64,000 bases of DNA from Butyricimonas virosa (GTDB lineage: Bacteria; Bacteroidota; Bacteroidia; Bacteroidales; Marinifilaceae), in contig NZ_CP102269.1 in the NCBI RefSeq assembly GCF_025148635.1, forward strand, positions 4,650,001-4,714,000. The letters run 5' to 3'. Below the pieces are notes generated by a model. That model was not told where the DNA came from. It did not search any database and worked only from the letters and a program-made list of their open reading frames with translations. The position numbers and the translations under genes are program-made. Position 1 is the stretch's first letter, and the number at the start of each line of letters is the position of its first letter. Of this stretch, positions 24,587 through 34,321 are shown piece by piece.

Positions 24587-25735
24587 ATGTACACGTATTA
24601 TATCGGGAAAAACACGGACTGGATAAACAAAATATCACATTGTCTGAATTGTCAAGTTATTACTTTCAATAACCCGATTAAAACGATTTTGAGTATCAAT
24701 GAACGATCGAAGAAAGATATATCACCCACTTATATCTTTATCGAATCATACAATAAAAAAAGGGATTTACAATGGTTGAACGCTATCGCTCAAGGCAATC
24801 CGAAGAACACGTATCTACTACTACTTTCAGAGAAGATTGCAAAAGAAGATATTGTGGACTATCTTCATGCCGGCACTAGCGAAATCGTCAATATCAACAC
24901 AACGCCGGAAGATTTACAAACGACATTAGCTTTCCTGCCTAAAATAAAGCAACACACGACAGCTCATGTTCAAAATAATCCCCGGAGATTCAAGCTCCCT
25001 TGGTGGAAAAGAACATTTGACATTTTCTTTTCCGGGACAGCAATCGTTTGCCTCTCCCCATTTCTAATTGTAACGGCACTTGCCATCCGGATCGAAAGTA
25101 AAGGTCCTATTATATATAAATCCAAACGAGTCGGAAGTAATTACGACATATTTGATTTCCTCAAATTCCGTTCCATGTATATGGATGCGGATAAACGCCT
25201 AAAGGAATTCGAGGCCTTGAATCAATACCGGGAAGAAACACAGGAACAACAGGCTCATACCGAAACTTCCCCAACCTCCAATCAAACCAACGAAACTCTT
25301 CTCGTGGCCGATGATTTCATCACGACAGAAAAACAATTATTAAAGAACAGACGAAAACAACAGAAAAATACTTTCGTCAAATTCGAGAACGATCCCCGAA
25401 TTACCAAAGTCGGACGTATCATCCGTAAATATAGTATTGATGAACTTCCACAACTGGTTAATATTCTGAAAGGAGATATGTCCATCGTCGGCAACCGCCC
25501 CCTCCCCTTATACGAAGCGGAATTACTAACCACGGACGAATACATCGAGCGTTTCATGGCCCCCTCCGGACTCACCGGTCTATGGCAAGTAGAAAAAAGA
25601 GGTGACCAAGGCGCCCTTTCCGCAGAAGAAAGAAAACAACTGGATATAAAATATGCCCGCAACTTTTCGTTCGGGAATGATATAAAAATTATTTGCAAAA
25701 CATTCACGGCGTTTGTGCAAAAAGAGAATGTGTGA
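24587..25735 (+). CDS. Initiating sugar-phosphate transferase with N-terminal pseudo-receiver
   Basis: The 382-residue protein belongs to the bacterial sugar transferase (WbaP/PssY-like polyprenyl-phosphate sugar-1-phosphate transferase) family. The first 120 residues look like a degenerate receiver: an IFIES strand sits where LMD would be (E53 in place of the Asp) and no phospho-pocket is seen. The core starts at about 138 with KRTFDIFFSG, a membrane-inserted helix (about 145-167), KSKRVG, FRSMYMDAD, a hydrophilic insertion (about 205-260), RKYSIDELPQL and GDMSIVGNRP. It loads the first sugar phosphate on undecaprenyl phosphate at the inner membrane. Receiver fusion in place of a CoA-binding or transmembrane N-terminus is uncommon. 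Confidence 0.92.
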   Translation: MYTYYIGKNTDWINKISHCLNCQVITFNNPIKTILSINERSKKDISPTYIFIESYNKKRDLQWLNAIAQGNPKNTYLLLLSEKIAKEDIVDYLHAGTSEIVNINTTPEDLQTTLAFLPKIKQHTTAHVQNNPRRFKLPWWKRTFDIFFSGTAIVCLSPFLIVTALAIRIESKGPIIYKSKRVGSNYDIFDFLKFRSMYMDADKRLKEFEALNQYREETQEQQAHTETSPTSNQTNETLLVADDFITTEKQLLKNRRKQQKNTFVKFENDPRITKVGRIIRKYSIDELPQLVNILKGDMSIVGNRPLPLYEAELLTTDEYIERFMAPSGLTGLWQVEKRGDQGALSAEERKQLDIKYARNFSFGNDIKIICKTFTAFVQKENV

Positions 25736-25753
25736 TTAACAATATTTTGAAAT

Positions 25754-26527
25754 ATGGGTGCTAAATATATTATTATAGCCTGTTTATTATGTGCTGATTT
25801 TGTTTGCCTTGCTCAAGAGAAACAGAAAAGGGATTCTATTCTTCCTTATGAAAGTTTCGTTCCGCAAACATTAACAACCAATGAATATATTAACTATCAA
25901 TTACCTCCACTGGACTCGCTTTTTGAAGGAGCTAAAACAAATCCCCGGCTGAAAGCAATAGGTGCATCTATCGAGGCTGCCCGTAATGACTTAAAAGCAA
26001 CCAAACGAGATTGGTTGCAATACTTTTCCGTACGGGCTGGATACACATATGGAATTCTCGGAACATATACCGATCAAGAAAGCCAGTATACACCCTTAAC
26101 AACCGTATATTCCGGGGCAACTCAAAATAGCTGGTCCGTAGGAGCCAATATCATCATTCCTTTCAACAGGTTCTTCAGTCATCGGGTAAACGTGAAAAAA
26201 CAAAAAGAACTTGTCAAGAATGCAGAGTACACGCAACAGATCAAATTCGATGAAATCAAAAACGAAATTATCGAGTTGTACTGCAACATTCAATACCAAT
26301 TGAAATTACTAAAGTTAGCAACAGAGTCCATCACCCTATACAACGCAGAATATCAGGTAGCGGAGCTTGACTATATCAATAACAAAAACAACAAGGACAG
26401 GTCGCTAAGTGACTTAAAACATTCACAGAAAGTGGCAAAAATTGAATATGAGAAAATCATAAATGAATTAAACATCATGTTCTTAAAGCTTGAACTCATC
26501 AGTAATATTCATTTTAGAAACCAATAG
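25754..26527 (+). CDS. Short TolC-like outer-membrane efflux-type protein
   Basis: This 257-residue protein has a signal peptide (about 1-20). Its long alpha-helical repeats interrupted by a beta segment (LQYFSVRAGYTYGILG) and the NPRLKAIGASIEAARNDLKATKRDWLQYF region resemble the TolC/outer-membrane efflux family. At about 260 residues it is roughly half of a normal TolC (about 430-490), covering about one repeat. It lies 18 bases after the sugar transferase and 2 bases before the co-polymerase gene. I infer a role in the envelope part of polysaccharide export. The operon has no SLBB/Wza exporter of its own. Confidence 0.75.
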   Translation: MGAKYIIIACLLCADFVCLAQEKQKRDSILPYESFVPQTLTTNEYINYQLPPLDSLFEGAKTNPRLKAIGASIEAARNDLKATKRDWLQYFSVRAGYTYGILGTYTDQESQYTPLTTVYSGATQNSWSVGANIIIPFNRFFSHRVNVKKQKELVKNAEYTQQIKFDEIKNEIIELYCNIQYQLKLLKLATESITLYNAEYQVAELDYINNKNNKDRSLSDLKHSQKVAKIEYEKIINELNIMFLKLELISNIHFRNQ

Positions 26528-26529
26528 CC

Positions 26530-28743
26530 ATGAAATATATTACCTACTTTATCAAGTTTTTCTACCGCATTAGATTTTGGTTGATCATAGCACCGATTAT
26601 TGTTGCTTCTCTCGTCTACTGGAAAACCAATAATACCCCTCGCGATTACACGACGACTTGCTCCATATATACCGGAATTATCACGGGTGTCAATATTTTA
26701 TCCGAAAGCGGGGTTACCACGACATCTTATACTCAAGGTAGTATGATGGATAACCTGTTAAATATCATCACTGCGGACCAAACCTTAAAACAGGTTTCAT
26801 TACGCCTATATGCTCGCATTATGGTATACGGTGATCCCCATAAAGACAATATCTATACAAAAGCCAGTAATTATAGAAATCTTTACAATCATGGAATACC
26901 TATTCATAATTTAATAGATAAAAAATCTGATAATGATTCGATCAACGAGCAACGTACCTACGAAAAGTTACTTGCTTATGAAACAAACGATCCGACAAAC
27001 TATGTCTACGGAATATATCAATGGAACCTCCCTTATGTAAATCGGGAAACTTTGAAAAAAATATATGTCAAACGCCTTGGTAATAGTGATGTGCTTGAAG
27101 TTTCATATACAACAAACGATCCCGGTATCGCATATCAAACAGTACTGATTTTGATTGATGAATTTAATAAACAATATCAAGAGCTACGTTTCGGCGAAAC
27201 TAATAATGTTATCAAACATTTTCGCCACGAACTGGATAGCATTGGAAAAGAACTCAAGATTTCAGAAGATTCCCTTACCAAATATCGAGTGGAAAAACAA
27301 GTGATCAATTATGACGAAGAGACAAAGCATGTGGCAGCATTGAATCGGGATTACGAATTACAATACTGGGAAACACTAAATAATTATAATTCAACTGATA
27401 GTTTAAAACGGGAACTCGAAAAAAGGATGCAATTATACACGGAAATTATTCAAAACAATAATTCGTTTATCCTTTTAAATAGCAAAATCAGCGAGATCAA
27501 TGAAAAGCTGGCCATGGCAAAATACTACACGAGTGATGCTGTTTCGAAAGTAACCATTGATTCTCTCCAGCGTGAATTAGACAAAAACGAGACGGCTTTA
27601 ACTGAAGCCGTTCATAAAATAGGGTATCTGAAATATAGTAAAGAGGGAATTTCCAACGAGAACATGATCGAAGAGTGGTTGAAACAAGTTCTCGCCTATA
27701 AAAAGGCTCAGGCAGAATTAATCGTTTTAAATAAACGAAAGATTCATATGGCTCAAAAATACATTCATTTTGCCCCTATCGGTTCGACCCTAACACGTAA
27801 AGAACGTATGGTAAACATCAATGAAAGAAGATATTTAGCGATTCTTGACGCCTTGAATACAGCTTTATTAAAACAGAAGAGTATTCAAATGAATTCTGCC
27901 AGTTTGAAACTAATGAACGCCCCCTACTACCCCTTAGTTCCCTCCGCACTTGGTAAACACAAATTACTAACAATCGGAGCTTATTTAGCAACATTAATAT
28001 TCACAATATTTTTCTTCTTGATTATTGAGATTCTGGATCATACATTACACAATCTCTTCAAAGCCGAACAATTAACCGGATGTAAGGTTCTGGGAGCTTT
28101 CACCCGGCAATTATCTCTTGCAGCCAGAAGATATAATAAAGTTTACGCCACGCTTTCCGCACAAAACTTGTGCAATTCCGCAACGACTTATTTTAAGCCT
28201 GATCAAAGTAATATTATAAATTTAATCAGTAACGAACCCGGAGAAGGAAAGAGCTATATCATGGAGCAAATGGCTCAACAATTTATGGAACGAGGATATG
28301 ACGTAACACAATTATCCTGGCAAAATGAACCACAGACAGATGCTCAAGCTTTTATTCAATCCTTGAACATGAATGACCCGGATGATTTGGAAAAGAACAG
28401 CCTAAAGGAAAAAATCGTTATCGTAGAGTATCCTTCGTTAAAAGAAGCCGCATTAACAGCCAATATCTTACAAAATGTCAGCCTAAATTTACAAGTTGTA
28501 GATTCTAGACGTACATGGAAAAATACAGATCAACAACGATTTGAACGGACAAAAGAAATGTGTCATAAAGCACCCCTGTTTTTGGTATTAAATTACACGA
28601 AACGGGATGCGGCGGAAGACGTGAATGGTTTAATGCCACCTTATTCTTTTTTACGCAAATTATTGTATCAACTTTCACAATTAGGACTAACTGCAAACGA
28701 CAAGACAACACAAATCTCTAAAGATAAACACCGTAATGATTAA
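26530..28743 (+). CDS. Wzz/GumC-type polysaccharide co-polymerase with degenerate ATPase domain
   Basis: The 737-residue inner-membrane protein has one N-terminal helix (about 13-28), a long periplasmic coiled-coil region (about 230-460), a second helix (about 480-505) and a cytoplasmic C-terminal domain. That domain has a Walker-A-like GEGKS at 571-575 and a hydrophobic strand EKIVIVEYP, resembling a BY-kinase. It lacks the usual second Asp-rich Walker motif and the C-terminal tyrosine cluster. It should set chain length and link polymerase to export. The gene overlaps the next one by 8 bases. Confidence 0.88.
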   Translation: MKYITYFIKFFYRIRFWLIIAPIIVASLVYWKTNNTPRDYTTTCSIYTGIITGVNILSESGVTTTSYTQGSMMDNLLNIITADQTLKQVSLRLYARIMVYGDPHKDNIYTKASNYRNLYNHGIPIHNLIDKKSDNDSINEQRTYEKLLAYETNDPTNYVYGIYQWNLPYVNRETLKKIYVKRLGNSDVLEVSYTTNDPGIAYQTVLILIDEFNKQYQELRFGETNNVIKHFRHELDSIGKELKISEDSLTKYRVEKQVINYDEETKHVAALNRDYELQYWETLNNYNSTDSLKRELEKRMQLYTEIIQNNNSFILLNSKISEINEKLAMAKYYTSDAVSKVTIDSLQRELDKNETALTEAVHKIGYLKYSKEGISNENMIEEWLKQVLAYKKAQAELIVLNKRKIHMAQKYIHFAPIGSTLTRKERMVNINERRYLAILDALNTALLKQKSIQMNSASLKLMNAPYYPLVPSALGKHKLLTIGAYLATLIFTIFFFLIIEILDHTLHNLFKAEQLTGCKVLGAFTRQLSLAARRYNKVYATLSAQNLCNSATTYFKPDQSNIINLISNEPGEGKSYIMEQMAQQFMERGYDVTQLSWQNEPQTDAQAFIQSLNMNDPDDLEKNSLKEKIVIVEYPSLKEAALTANILQNVSLNLQVVDSRRTWKNTDQQRFERTKEMCHKAPLFLVLNYTKRDAAEDVNGLMPPYSFLRKLLYQLSQLGLTANDKTTQISKDKHRND

Positions 28744-30160
28744 AAATGGCTCGTCCTATATTACAGCGATCGCATTTTTCATCGGTCTGAGTGCTATATA
28801 CCTATTAACACTAAAAGGAGGAATTATCCCGGCCCTCCTTTTTGCCTGTTTACCGGCAATAGCCATGGTTACAGCCAAATTTTGCCAGAAACAGTATTAC
28901 TTTTACGTCTTTTTTGTCATAAACTACGTCATCACTGGAATTGACCGATATATTCCATTGAAATTCGGAATGATTATGCTCGGTTTAACTTTAGGGATCG
29001 GATGTCTTCTTCTTTTAAAAAACATCTTCCAAGTATATGAATGGAGACGTGGCTTTAATGCGCTAACCGCTTTATGGGGTATATGGTTCTTTTATTGTTT
29101 ATTTGAACTTTTCAACCCGTTAGCGGTGGCTGACGCATGGTTTATCGCCATAAATGGATATGCTCTTTTCCCGTTGATAAGTGCTATAATTATACCCGTC
29201 CTCTTTACTCAATTCAAACATTTTCATTGGCTATTAGTCCTGTGGGCTATCTTATCCATATTGGCAGCCTTAAAAGGATATTGGCAAAAAAGTCATGGAT
29301 TTGACTCTGCCGAGTTATACTGGTTGTTTGTAGAAGGTGGAGCAAGAACCCATATTATCCATTACGGAGTCCGTTACTTTTCCTTCCTATCGGATGCGGC
29401 AAACTTTGGAATCACAATGGGACTTTCTCTAGTCGTATTCGGGATTTCAGGCTTTTTCGTTAAAACACGTTGGATAAAATATCTATTTTGGCTTACTGCC
29501 CTTACCTCTACCTACGGATTATTAATCTCCGGAACCCGTAGCGCCATTGCTGTTCCTTTAGTCGGGTTATGCGCATACGCAGTACTATGTCGAAGTTTCA
29601 AGAATCTATTCATTGCCGGAGGAATATTAATAGTCATTATCTTATTTCTCACCCAAACCAATATAGGCAATAGTAACTCCATTATCCGCAGGATGCGTTC
29701 CGCTTTCAATAAAGAAGATGCCTCTTTTAAAGTCAGAGGGATCAACAAGGAAAAAATGATTCCTCTAATGAGGGATAAGCCTTTCGGGGTCGGATTGGGA
29801 CTAAGCGGGGGACGCATGGAACGTTTTGCTATAAATAGTAAATTATCCGAATTGCCCCCGGATTCCCTACTTACGATGTATTGGCTGGAGACCGGAATCG
29901 TGGGATTATCTCTCTATCTTTCTTTGCTGGTCCTCATTTTTACACGAGCTTCCTATATTGCCATGTTTATCATCAAAGATAAACAATTGAAGAATATTCT
30001 ATTTTCCATTATAGCTGGTCTGGCTGGTGTATTTGTTGCGGCCTATGCCAATGACATCACGACTTACCCGAACGGTATCCTCATTTGTATTCTATTTGTA
30101 TTCCTATTCATTGCACCCTATTACGATAAAGAGTTAACACAGAATGAACCAACAACCTGA
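28736..30160 (+). CDS. O-antigen polymerase/ligase (Wzy/WaaL-like)
   Basis: The 474-residue protein is strongly hydrophobic with about 10-12 predicted membrane helices. A central periplasmic loop region (about 190-215) and a second hydrophilic loop near 320-385 carry Arg/His residues, as in the Wzy/O-antigen ligase family (for example the GTRSAIAVPLVGL segment and the PFGVGLGLSGG segment). It is probably the repeat-unit polymerase of this locus, partnering the co-polymerase upstream. It overlaps both neighbouring genes (8 bases upstream, 17 bases downstream). Ligase and polymerase members cannot be told apart by eye. Confidence 0.85.
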   Translation: MIKNGSSYITAIAFFIGLSAIYLLTLKGGIIPALLFACLPAIAMVTAKFCQKQYYFYVFFVINYVITGIDRYIPLKFGMIMLGLTLGIGCLLLLKNIFQVYEWRRGFNALTALWGIWFFYCLFELFNPLAVADAWFIAINGYALFPLISAIIIPVLFTQFKHFHWLLVLWAILSILAALKGYWQKSHGFDSAELYWLFVEGGARTHIIHYGVRYFSFLSDAANFGITMGLSLVVFGISGFFVKTRWIKYLFWLTALTSTYGLLISGTRSAIAVPLVGLCAYAVLCRSFKNLFIAGGILIVIILFLTQTNIGNSNSIIRRMRSAFNKEDASFKVRGINKEKMIPLMRDKPFGVGLGLSGGRMERFAINSKLSELPPDSLLTMYWLETGIVGLSLYLSLLVLIFTRASYIAMFIIKDKQLKNILFSIIAGLAGVFVAAYANDITTYPNGILICILFVFLFIAPYYDKELTQNEPTT

Positions 30161-31049
30161 TATATCCATTATTACTATTAATTATAACGGTTTGGAAGAA
30201 ACCTGCCAACTAATAGAATCTCTACAACAATACCCACAAGATTGCTCGTACGAGTTTATTGTTGTCGATAATGGTTCTATTCAGAATGAAGCGTTACTTC
30301 TTCAAAAAAAATATCCGGAAGTTCACGTCATTCGCAGTGAACAAAATGTAGGTTTTTCGGGAGGAAATAATTTGGGGATTCAGACTGCCAAAGGAAAAGG
30401 GATATTCTTGCTAAATAATGATACATTGGTCACGGCCAACGATCTAAAGTATCTATACGAAAGATTGTATAGCTCCTCGGTAATAGGTGCCGTAAGTCCA
30501 AAAATCAAGTTTGCTTTTCCACCCCAGCACATACAATTCTCTGGATTCACTCCTTTAAGCAAATACACGTTACGTAATCGGACTATTGGGTATAACGAAA
30601 CGGATGAAGGACAATTCGACATACCACAAGAAACGAGTTATTTACATGGAGCCGCCATGATGGTAAAACGAGAAGTAGTCGAACAAGTCGGGAGGATGCC
30701 GGAAATCTATTTCCTCTATTACGAAGAAATGGACTGGTGTACACAAATGTCAAGACAAGGATATCAGTTATGGTACGAACCTCGTTGCACCATATACCAC
30801 AAAGAAAGTCGCAGTACCGGTAAAGATTCTCCTTTAAAAACATATTACCTCACCCGGAATCGCTTGTTATATGCATGGCGCAATCGACAAGGAAGGACAC
30901 TCTATATATCTATACTATATCAGCTTTTAATGGCCAATCCTAAAAATATAATGATGCATCTACTACACGGCAGATTATTGCAAGCAAAGGCCATTTTTGA
31001 CGGGAGTAAGGATTTTTTTCTATTAAAACATAAAAGAGAAAATATATGA
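30144..31049 (+). CDS. Glycosyltransferase family 2 (rhamnosyltransferase-like)
   Basis: The 301-residue cytoplasmic GT2 enzyme has an SIITINYNG start, the nucleotide-binding VVDNGS, the metal-binding LLNNDT and a YYEEMDWC acceptor-side motif. This pattern is typical of dTDP-rhamnose-using GT2 enzymes, which would fit the rhamnose genes on the opposite strand. It overlaps the polymerase gene by 17 bases and the next transferase by 4 bases. The sugar specificity is inferred. Confidence 0.9.
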   Translation: MNQQPDISIITINYNGLEETCQLIESLQQYPQDCSYEFIVVDNGSIQNEALLLQKKYPEVHVIRSEQNVGFSGGNNLGIQTAKGKGIFLLNNDTLVTANDLKYLYERLYSSSVIGAVSPKIKFAFPPQHIQFSGFTPLSKYTLRNRTIGYNETDEGQFDIPQETSYLHGAAMMVKREVVEQVGRMPEIYFLYYEEMDWCTQMSRQGYQLWYEPRCTIYHKESRSTGKDSPLKTYYLTRNRLLYAWRNRQGRTLYISILYQLLMANPKNIMMHLLHGRLLQAKAIFDGSKDFFLLKHKRENI

Positions 31050-32224
31050 ATATTCAAGAAGTATTATACATATTCGAGTATATTTGTTGGATTCTTGCAA
31101 GTATTGCCGTTGCATACCCACTAATTTATTCTCTTGCCTCCCTAGGAACAAGAAAATCATATTACCCGACAGCCAATAAACAACATAAATTCGCCATCCT
31201 GTTCCCCGCTTATAAAGAGGATAGGGTTATCCTTCCGGTCGTGGAGTCTTTCCTACAACAACACTATCCACAAGAGCTGTACAAAGTAATTATCATCTCG
31301 GATCACATGCAGGAAACCACGAACGAACGGTTGGCTCAACTCCCAATCACGCTACTCAAAGCAAACTATGAAAATAGTTCGAAAGCGAAAGCCCTGAATT
31401 TCGCCATGGACCACTTCGGACGGGATGAATTTGATGCTGTTGTTATTCTGGATGCCGATAATATTGTTGATACAAATTTTTTATTAGAAATTAATAAAGT
31501 CTTTGATGCCGGAGTGCAGGCTATCCAAGCACACCGGACGGCAAAGAATCGGAACACGGACATTGCGGTTCTTGATGGTCTTAGTGAAGAAGTTAACAAC
31601 TCCATTTTCCGACGTGGACATGTAAGACTAGGCATATCCTCCGCCCTGATAGGTTCGGGAATGATATTCAACTATCAATGGTTCCATGACAACGTAAAAC
31701 ACCTCGTCACCACAGGGGAAGATAAAGAATTAGAAGTTTTATTACTCAAACAGAGAATATTTATTGAATTTCTGGACGAAGTGTACGTATACGATGAAAA
31801 GACACAAGGAGAAAAAGGATTTTACAACCAACGCCGCCGTTGGTTGGCAACACAATTCGCTCAATGGGGACGAGTCTTCAAGGATCTTCCCCGAGCAATC
31901 TTGTCCGGGAATATTGATTACAGTGATAAACTGATCCAATGGATGTTACCACCTCGTCTTATCCTATTCGGAGGAATCATCGTGATGGGAAGTATCATGC
32001 AAATCATTGATTGGCCGCTTGCCTTGAAATGGTGGGCTTTATTTCTTATCATGGGAGTCACGTTGTGTCTCGCCATACCGGACAAACTAGTGGATGATCG
32101 GTTCAAAAAATCAATCAACAAACTACCCTTGTTATTTATCATGATGGTAGTCAATTTATTCCGGATGAAGGGAATGAACAAAAAGTTCGTGAACACGGAA
32201 AAGAATGGTTCCTCAACTTTATAA
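31046..32224 (+). CDS. Membrane glycosyltransferase family 2
   Basis: This 392-residue protein has an N-terminal membrane helix (about 9-30), a GT-A domain with FPAYKED, an ILDADN metal-binding motif and a QRRRW motif (the QxxRW of processive or polymerising beta-glycosyltransferases). Two or three C-terminal helices (about 305-365) complete it. The architecture resembles hyaluronan/cellulose-synthase-like enzymes but is short, so transfer of a single beta-linked sugar is equally possible. It is in a 4-base-overlap arrangement with the upstream gene. Confidence 0.88.
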   Translation: MNIQEVLYIFEYICWILASIAVAYPLIYSLASLGTRKSYYPTANKQHKFAILFPAYKEDRVILPVVESFLQQHYPQELYKVIIISDHMQETTNERLAQLPITLLKANYENSSKAKALNFAMDHFGRDEFDAVVILDADNIVDTNFLLEINKVFDAGVQAIQAHRTAKNRNTDIAVLDGLSEEVNNSIFRRGHVRLGISSALIGSGMIFNYQWFHDNVKHLVTTGEDKELEVLLLKQRIFIEFLDEVYVYDEKTQGEKGFYNQRRRWLATQFAQWGRVFKDLPRAILSGNIDYSDKLIQWMLPPRLILFGGIIVMGSIMQIIDWPLALKWWALFLIMGVTLCLAIPDKLVDDRFKKSINKLPLLFIMMVVNLFRMKGMNKKFVNTEKNGSSTL

Positions 32225-32235
32225 AAATGAACCCT

Positions 32236-33351
32236 ATGAAAATAGCCATTGAAGCACAACGCATTTTTCGCACGAATAAACACGGGATGGATTTTGTCGC
32301 TCTCGAAACAATCCGGGAATTACAAAAGCTAGATCATATTCATGAATATTACATATTGGTTGCCCCCGGAGAAGATCATTGTCTGGAAGAATCAGCCAAC
32401 TTCCATATTATAGAAATAAAATGCCCGACCTATCCGCTATGGGAACAAGTTGCCTTACCACTAGCCATTCGCAAAATAAAACCGGAGATTGTACATTGCA
32501 CGAGTAACACAGCTCCATTATTCTGTCCGGCACGACTAATCCTCACATTACATGATATTATATTTTTAGAAAAACGGGTACACAATAATAAGTCCATGTA
32601 CCAAAACATGGGATGGTACTATCGTCGTTTTGTTGTTCCCCGGATACTGAAAAAGTGTAAACAGATTATTACCGTGTCCCAATTCGAATGTCATCGGATT
32701 CGGGAAACATTACATCTGCCGGAAGAACAAATTATCGCCATTCACAATGGTTTCAGTAAACGTTTTCATCCGTTAGAGTCGGTTTATGACACCACGAAAA
32801 AATATATCCCTGCCAAAGAATATTTATTTTTTCTGGGAAATACCGATCCTAAAAAAAATACACCACGCACGTTAAAGGCGTATAGTGTATACGTACAACA
32901 ATCTGCCAACCCATTACCCCTGTTAATTGCAGACTTGAAAGAAGAAGTCATCCATCAAATATTAAAACAAGAGGGTATCGAAAATATTAAAAATATGCTC
33001 TATTCTCCGGGCTATATCACCCATTCTGATTTACCCGCCATATATAATGGTGCCCGGACTTTCCTCTACACTTCCCTACGGGAAAGTTTTGGAATTCCTC
33101 TTTTGGAAGCCATGGCGTGTGGAACTCCAGTTATTACTTCCAACACCTCTGCCATTCCGGAAATCGCAGGAGACGGGGTGATATTGGTTAATCCGCTAGA
33201 CGTTAATGCCATCGCCAAGGAATTGCTCAGACTGGAAACAGACGTTCCCTACCGGGATCAACAAATTGCATACGGCTTGGAAAGAAGTAAACAGTTTTCC
33301 TGGCAACACACGGCAGAACAATTACTGAAAATATATGAATCTATACACTAA
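32236..33351 (+). CDS. Glycosyltransferase family 4
   Basis: The protein has 371 residues from the ATG at 32236; an alternative start at 32227 adds 3. It is a GT-B retaining glycosyltransferase. The N-terminal domain contains the VHCTSNTAPLF segment and the ITVSQFE linker. The C-terminal nucleotide-sugar domain has FFLGNTDPKKNT and the signature SLRESFGIPLLEAMACGTPV (EX7E-type, with the two glutamates in RESFGIPLLE). It lies 11 bases before the ZorA-like gene. It adds a sugar to the lipid-linked repeat unit in the cytoplasm; the donor is unknown. Confidence 0.92.
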   Translation: MKIAIEAQRIFRTNKHGMDFVALETIRELQKLDHIHEYYILVAPGEDHCLEESANFHIIEIKCPTYPLWEQVALPLAIRKIKPEIVHCTSNTAPLFCPARLILTLHDIIFLEKRVHNNKSMYQNMGWYYRRFVVPRILKKCKQIITVSQFECHRIRETLHLPEEQIIAIHNGFSKRFHPLESVYDTTKKYIPAKEYLFFLGNTDPKKNTPRTLKAYSVYVQQSANPLPLLIADLKEEVIHQILKQEGIENIKNMLYSPGYITHSDLPAIYNGARTFLYTSLRESFGIPLLEAMACGTPVITSNTSAIPEIAGDGVILVNPLDVNAIAKELLRLETDVPYRDQQIAYGLERSKQFSWQHTAEQLLKIYESIH

Positions 33352-33362
33352 AAAAGAAGATT

Positions 33363-34304
33363 ATGAATGATTATATATCTATTATCAGCTCGTTGATCAT
33401 ATTTCTATTTCCATACTTGGGGCGCAAATGGTTTAATCCTCAATTATTAAGTTCAACGGTGGTCAGTCTCGGATTACTGGGAACTTTTGGAGGTATCATG
33501 TACGGCCTGTGGGTTTTCAGTGTCGAGCAAATTGACTCATCTATTCCGCAATTATTGGAAGGATTAAAAACAGCCTTTTTAACTTCTATCGCAGGTATGT
33601 TAGCCTCGTTAATACTCAAGCTTGTACCCGTTTTTTACGGGATTAGAAAAGAAGAAGAACAGGAAGAAGAGGTCACAGACAAACAATTACTCCTAGTACT
33701 TGAAAATATCGAGAAAAATACACAACCGACAGCCACACTGGCATTGGTTCAAGAGGTTAAATTTTCAAACGAACAACTCAAAAATAATTTTCAATCCTTG
33801 AACGACAATCTACAAAACATGGTTGCCAGAGAATTACATTTCAACACGGAAGCACTGGCTAGTTCTCTCCAATCGGTTATATCCAATTTAGACAATAGGA
33901 TTTCAGAACAAATTAATCAAACCATTTTAAAGATATACGATATACTGGAACAACAATTACAGCATATCATACATTCCCAAGAATTTAACCAGACAATACA
34001 GGAACAACTTCAAGACACTCTTTCTAAATTACAAGAAACAATACAGAACATCGAAACCTTCTTGGGAAAATCCAATAATCTAAACATGAAACAAAATCAT
34101 GTTTTCATGGAGCAAGTGACCTCATTCGGTGAATTTATCAAAGGCTCGGAACAACAAATGAGTTCTCAATTAAACCGTATGGAAGAAAAGTATGAAAGGG
34201 AATTAACCGAACTGGAAAAGTTTACCAAGACGTTAATGACAATTATCAAGAAATTATCACAAGACCACGATACGCTGTACAAAAAAACAAATGACGTGGA
34301 ATGA
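33363..34304 (+). CDS. MotA/TolQ/ZorA-like proton-channel subunit with long coiled-coil tail
   Basis: The 313-residue protein has three membrane segments near the N-terminus (about 4-20, 30-53, 66-93). The second holds GLLGTFGG (37-44) and the third LKTAFLTS (68-75), the characteristic channel helices of the MotA/ExbB/TolQ superfamily. After a charged stretch (95-106) the remaining 200 residues form a long heptad-rich cytoplasmic tail. A short membrane part plus a long tail is the layout of ZorA from Zorya defence systems rather than flagellar MotA, which has a cytoplasmic loop. It sits between a GT4 gene and a MotB-like partner, 11 and 17 bases away, inside the polysaccharide operon. No Zorya effector genes are present. 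Confidence 0.85.
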   Translation: MNDYISIISSLIIFLFPYLGRKWFNPQLLSSTVVSLGLLGTFGGIMYGLWVFSVEQIDSSIPQLLEGLKTAFLTSIAGMLASLILKLVPVFYGIRKEEEQEEEVTDKQLLLVLENIEKNTQPTATLALVQEVKFSNEQLKNNFQSLNDNLQNMVARELHFNTEALASSLQSVISNLDNRISEQINQTILKIYDILEQQLQHIIHSQEFNQTIQEQLQDTLSKLQETIQNIETFLGKSNNLNMKQNHVFMEQVTSFGEFIKGSEQQMSSQLNRMEEKYERELTELEKFTKTLMTIIKKLSQDHDTLYKKTNDVE

Positions 34305-34321
34305 ATATATAATTGTGTATT

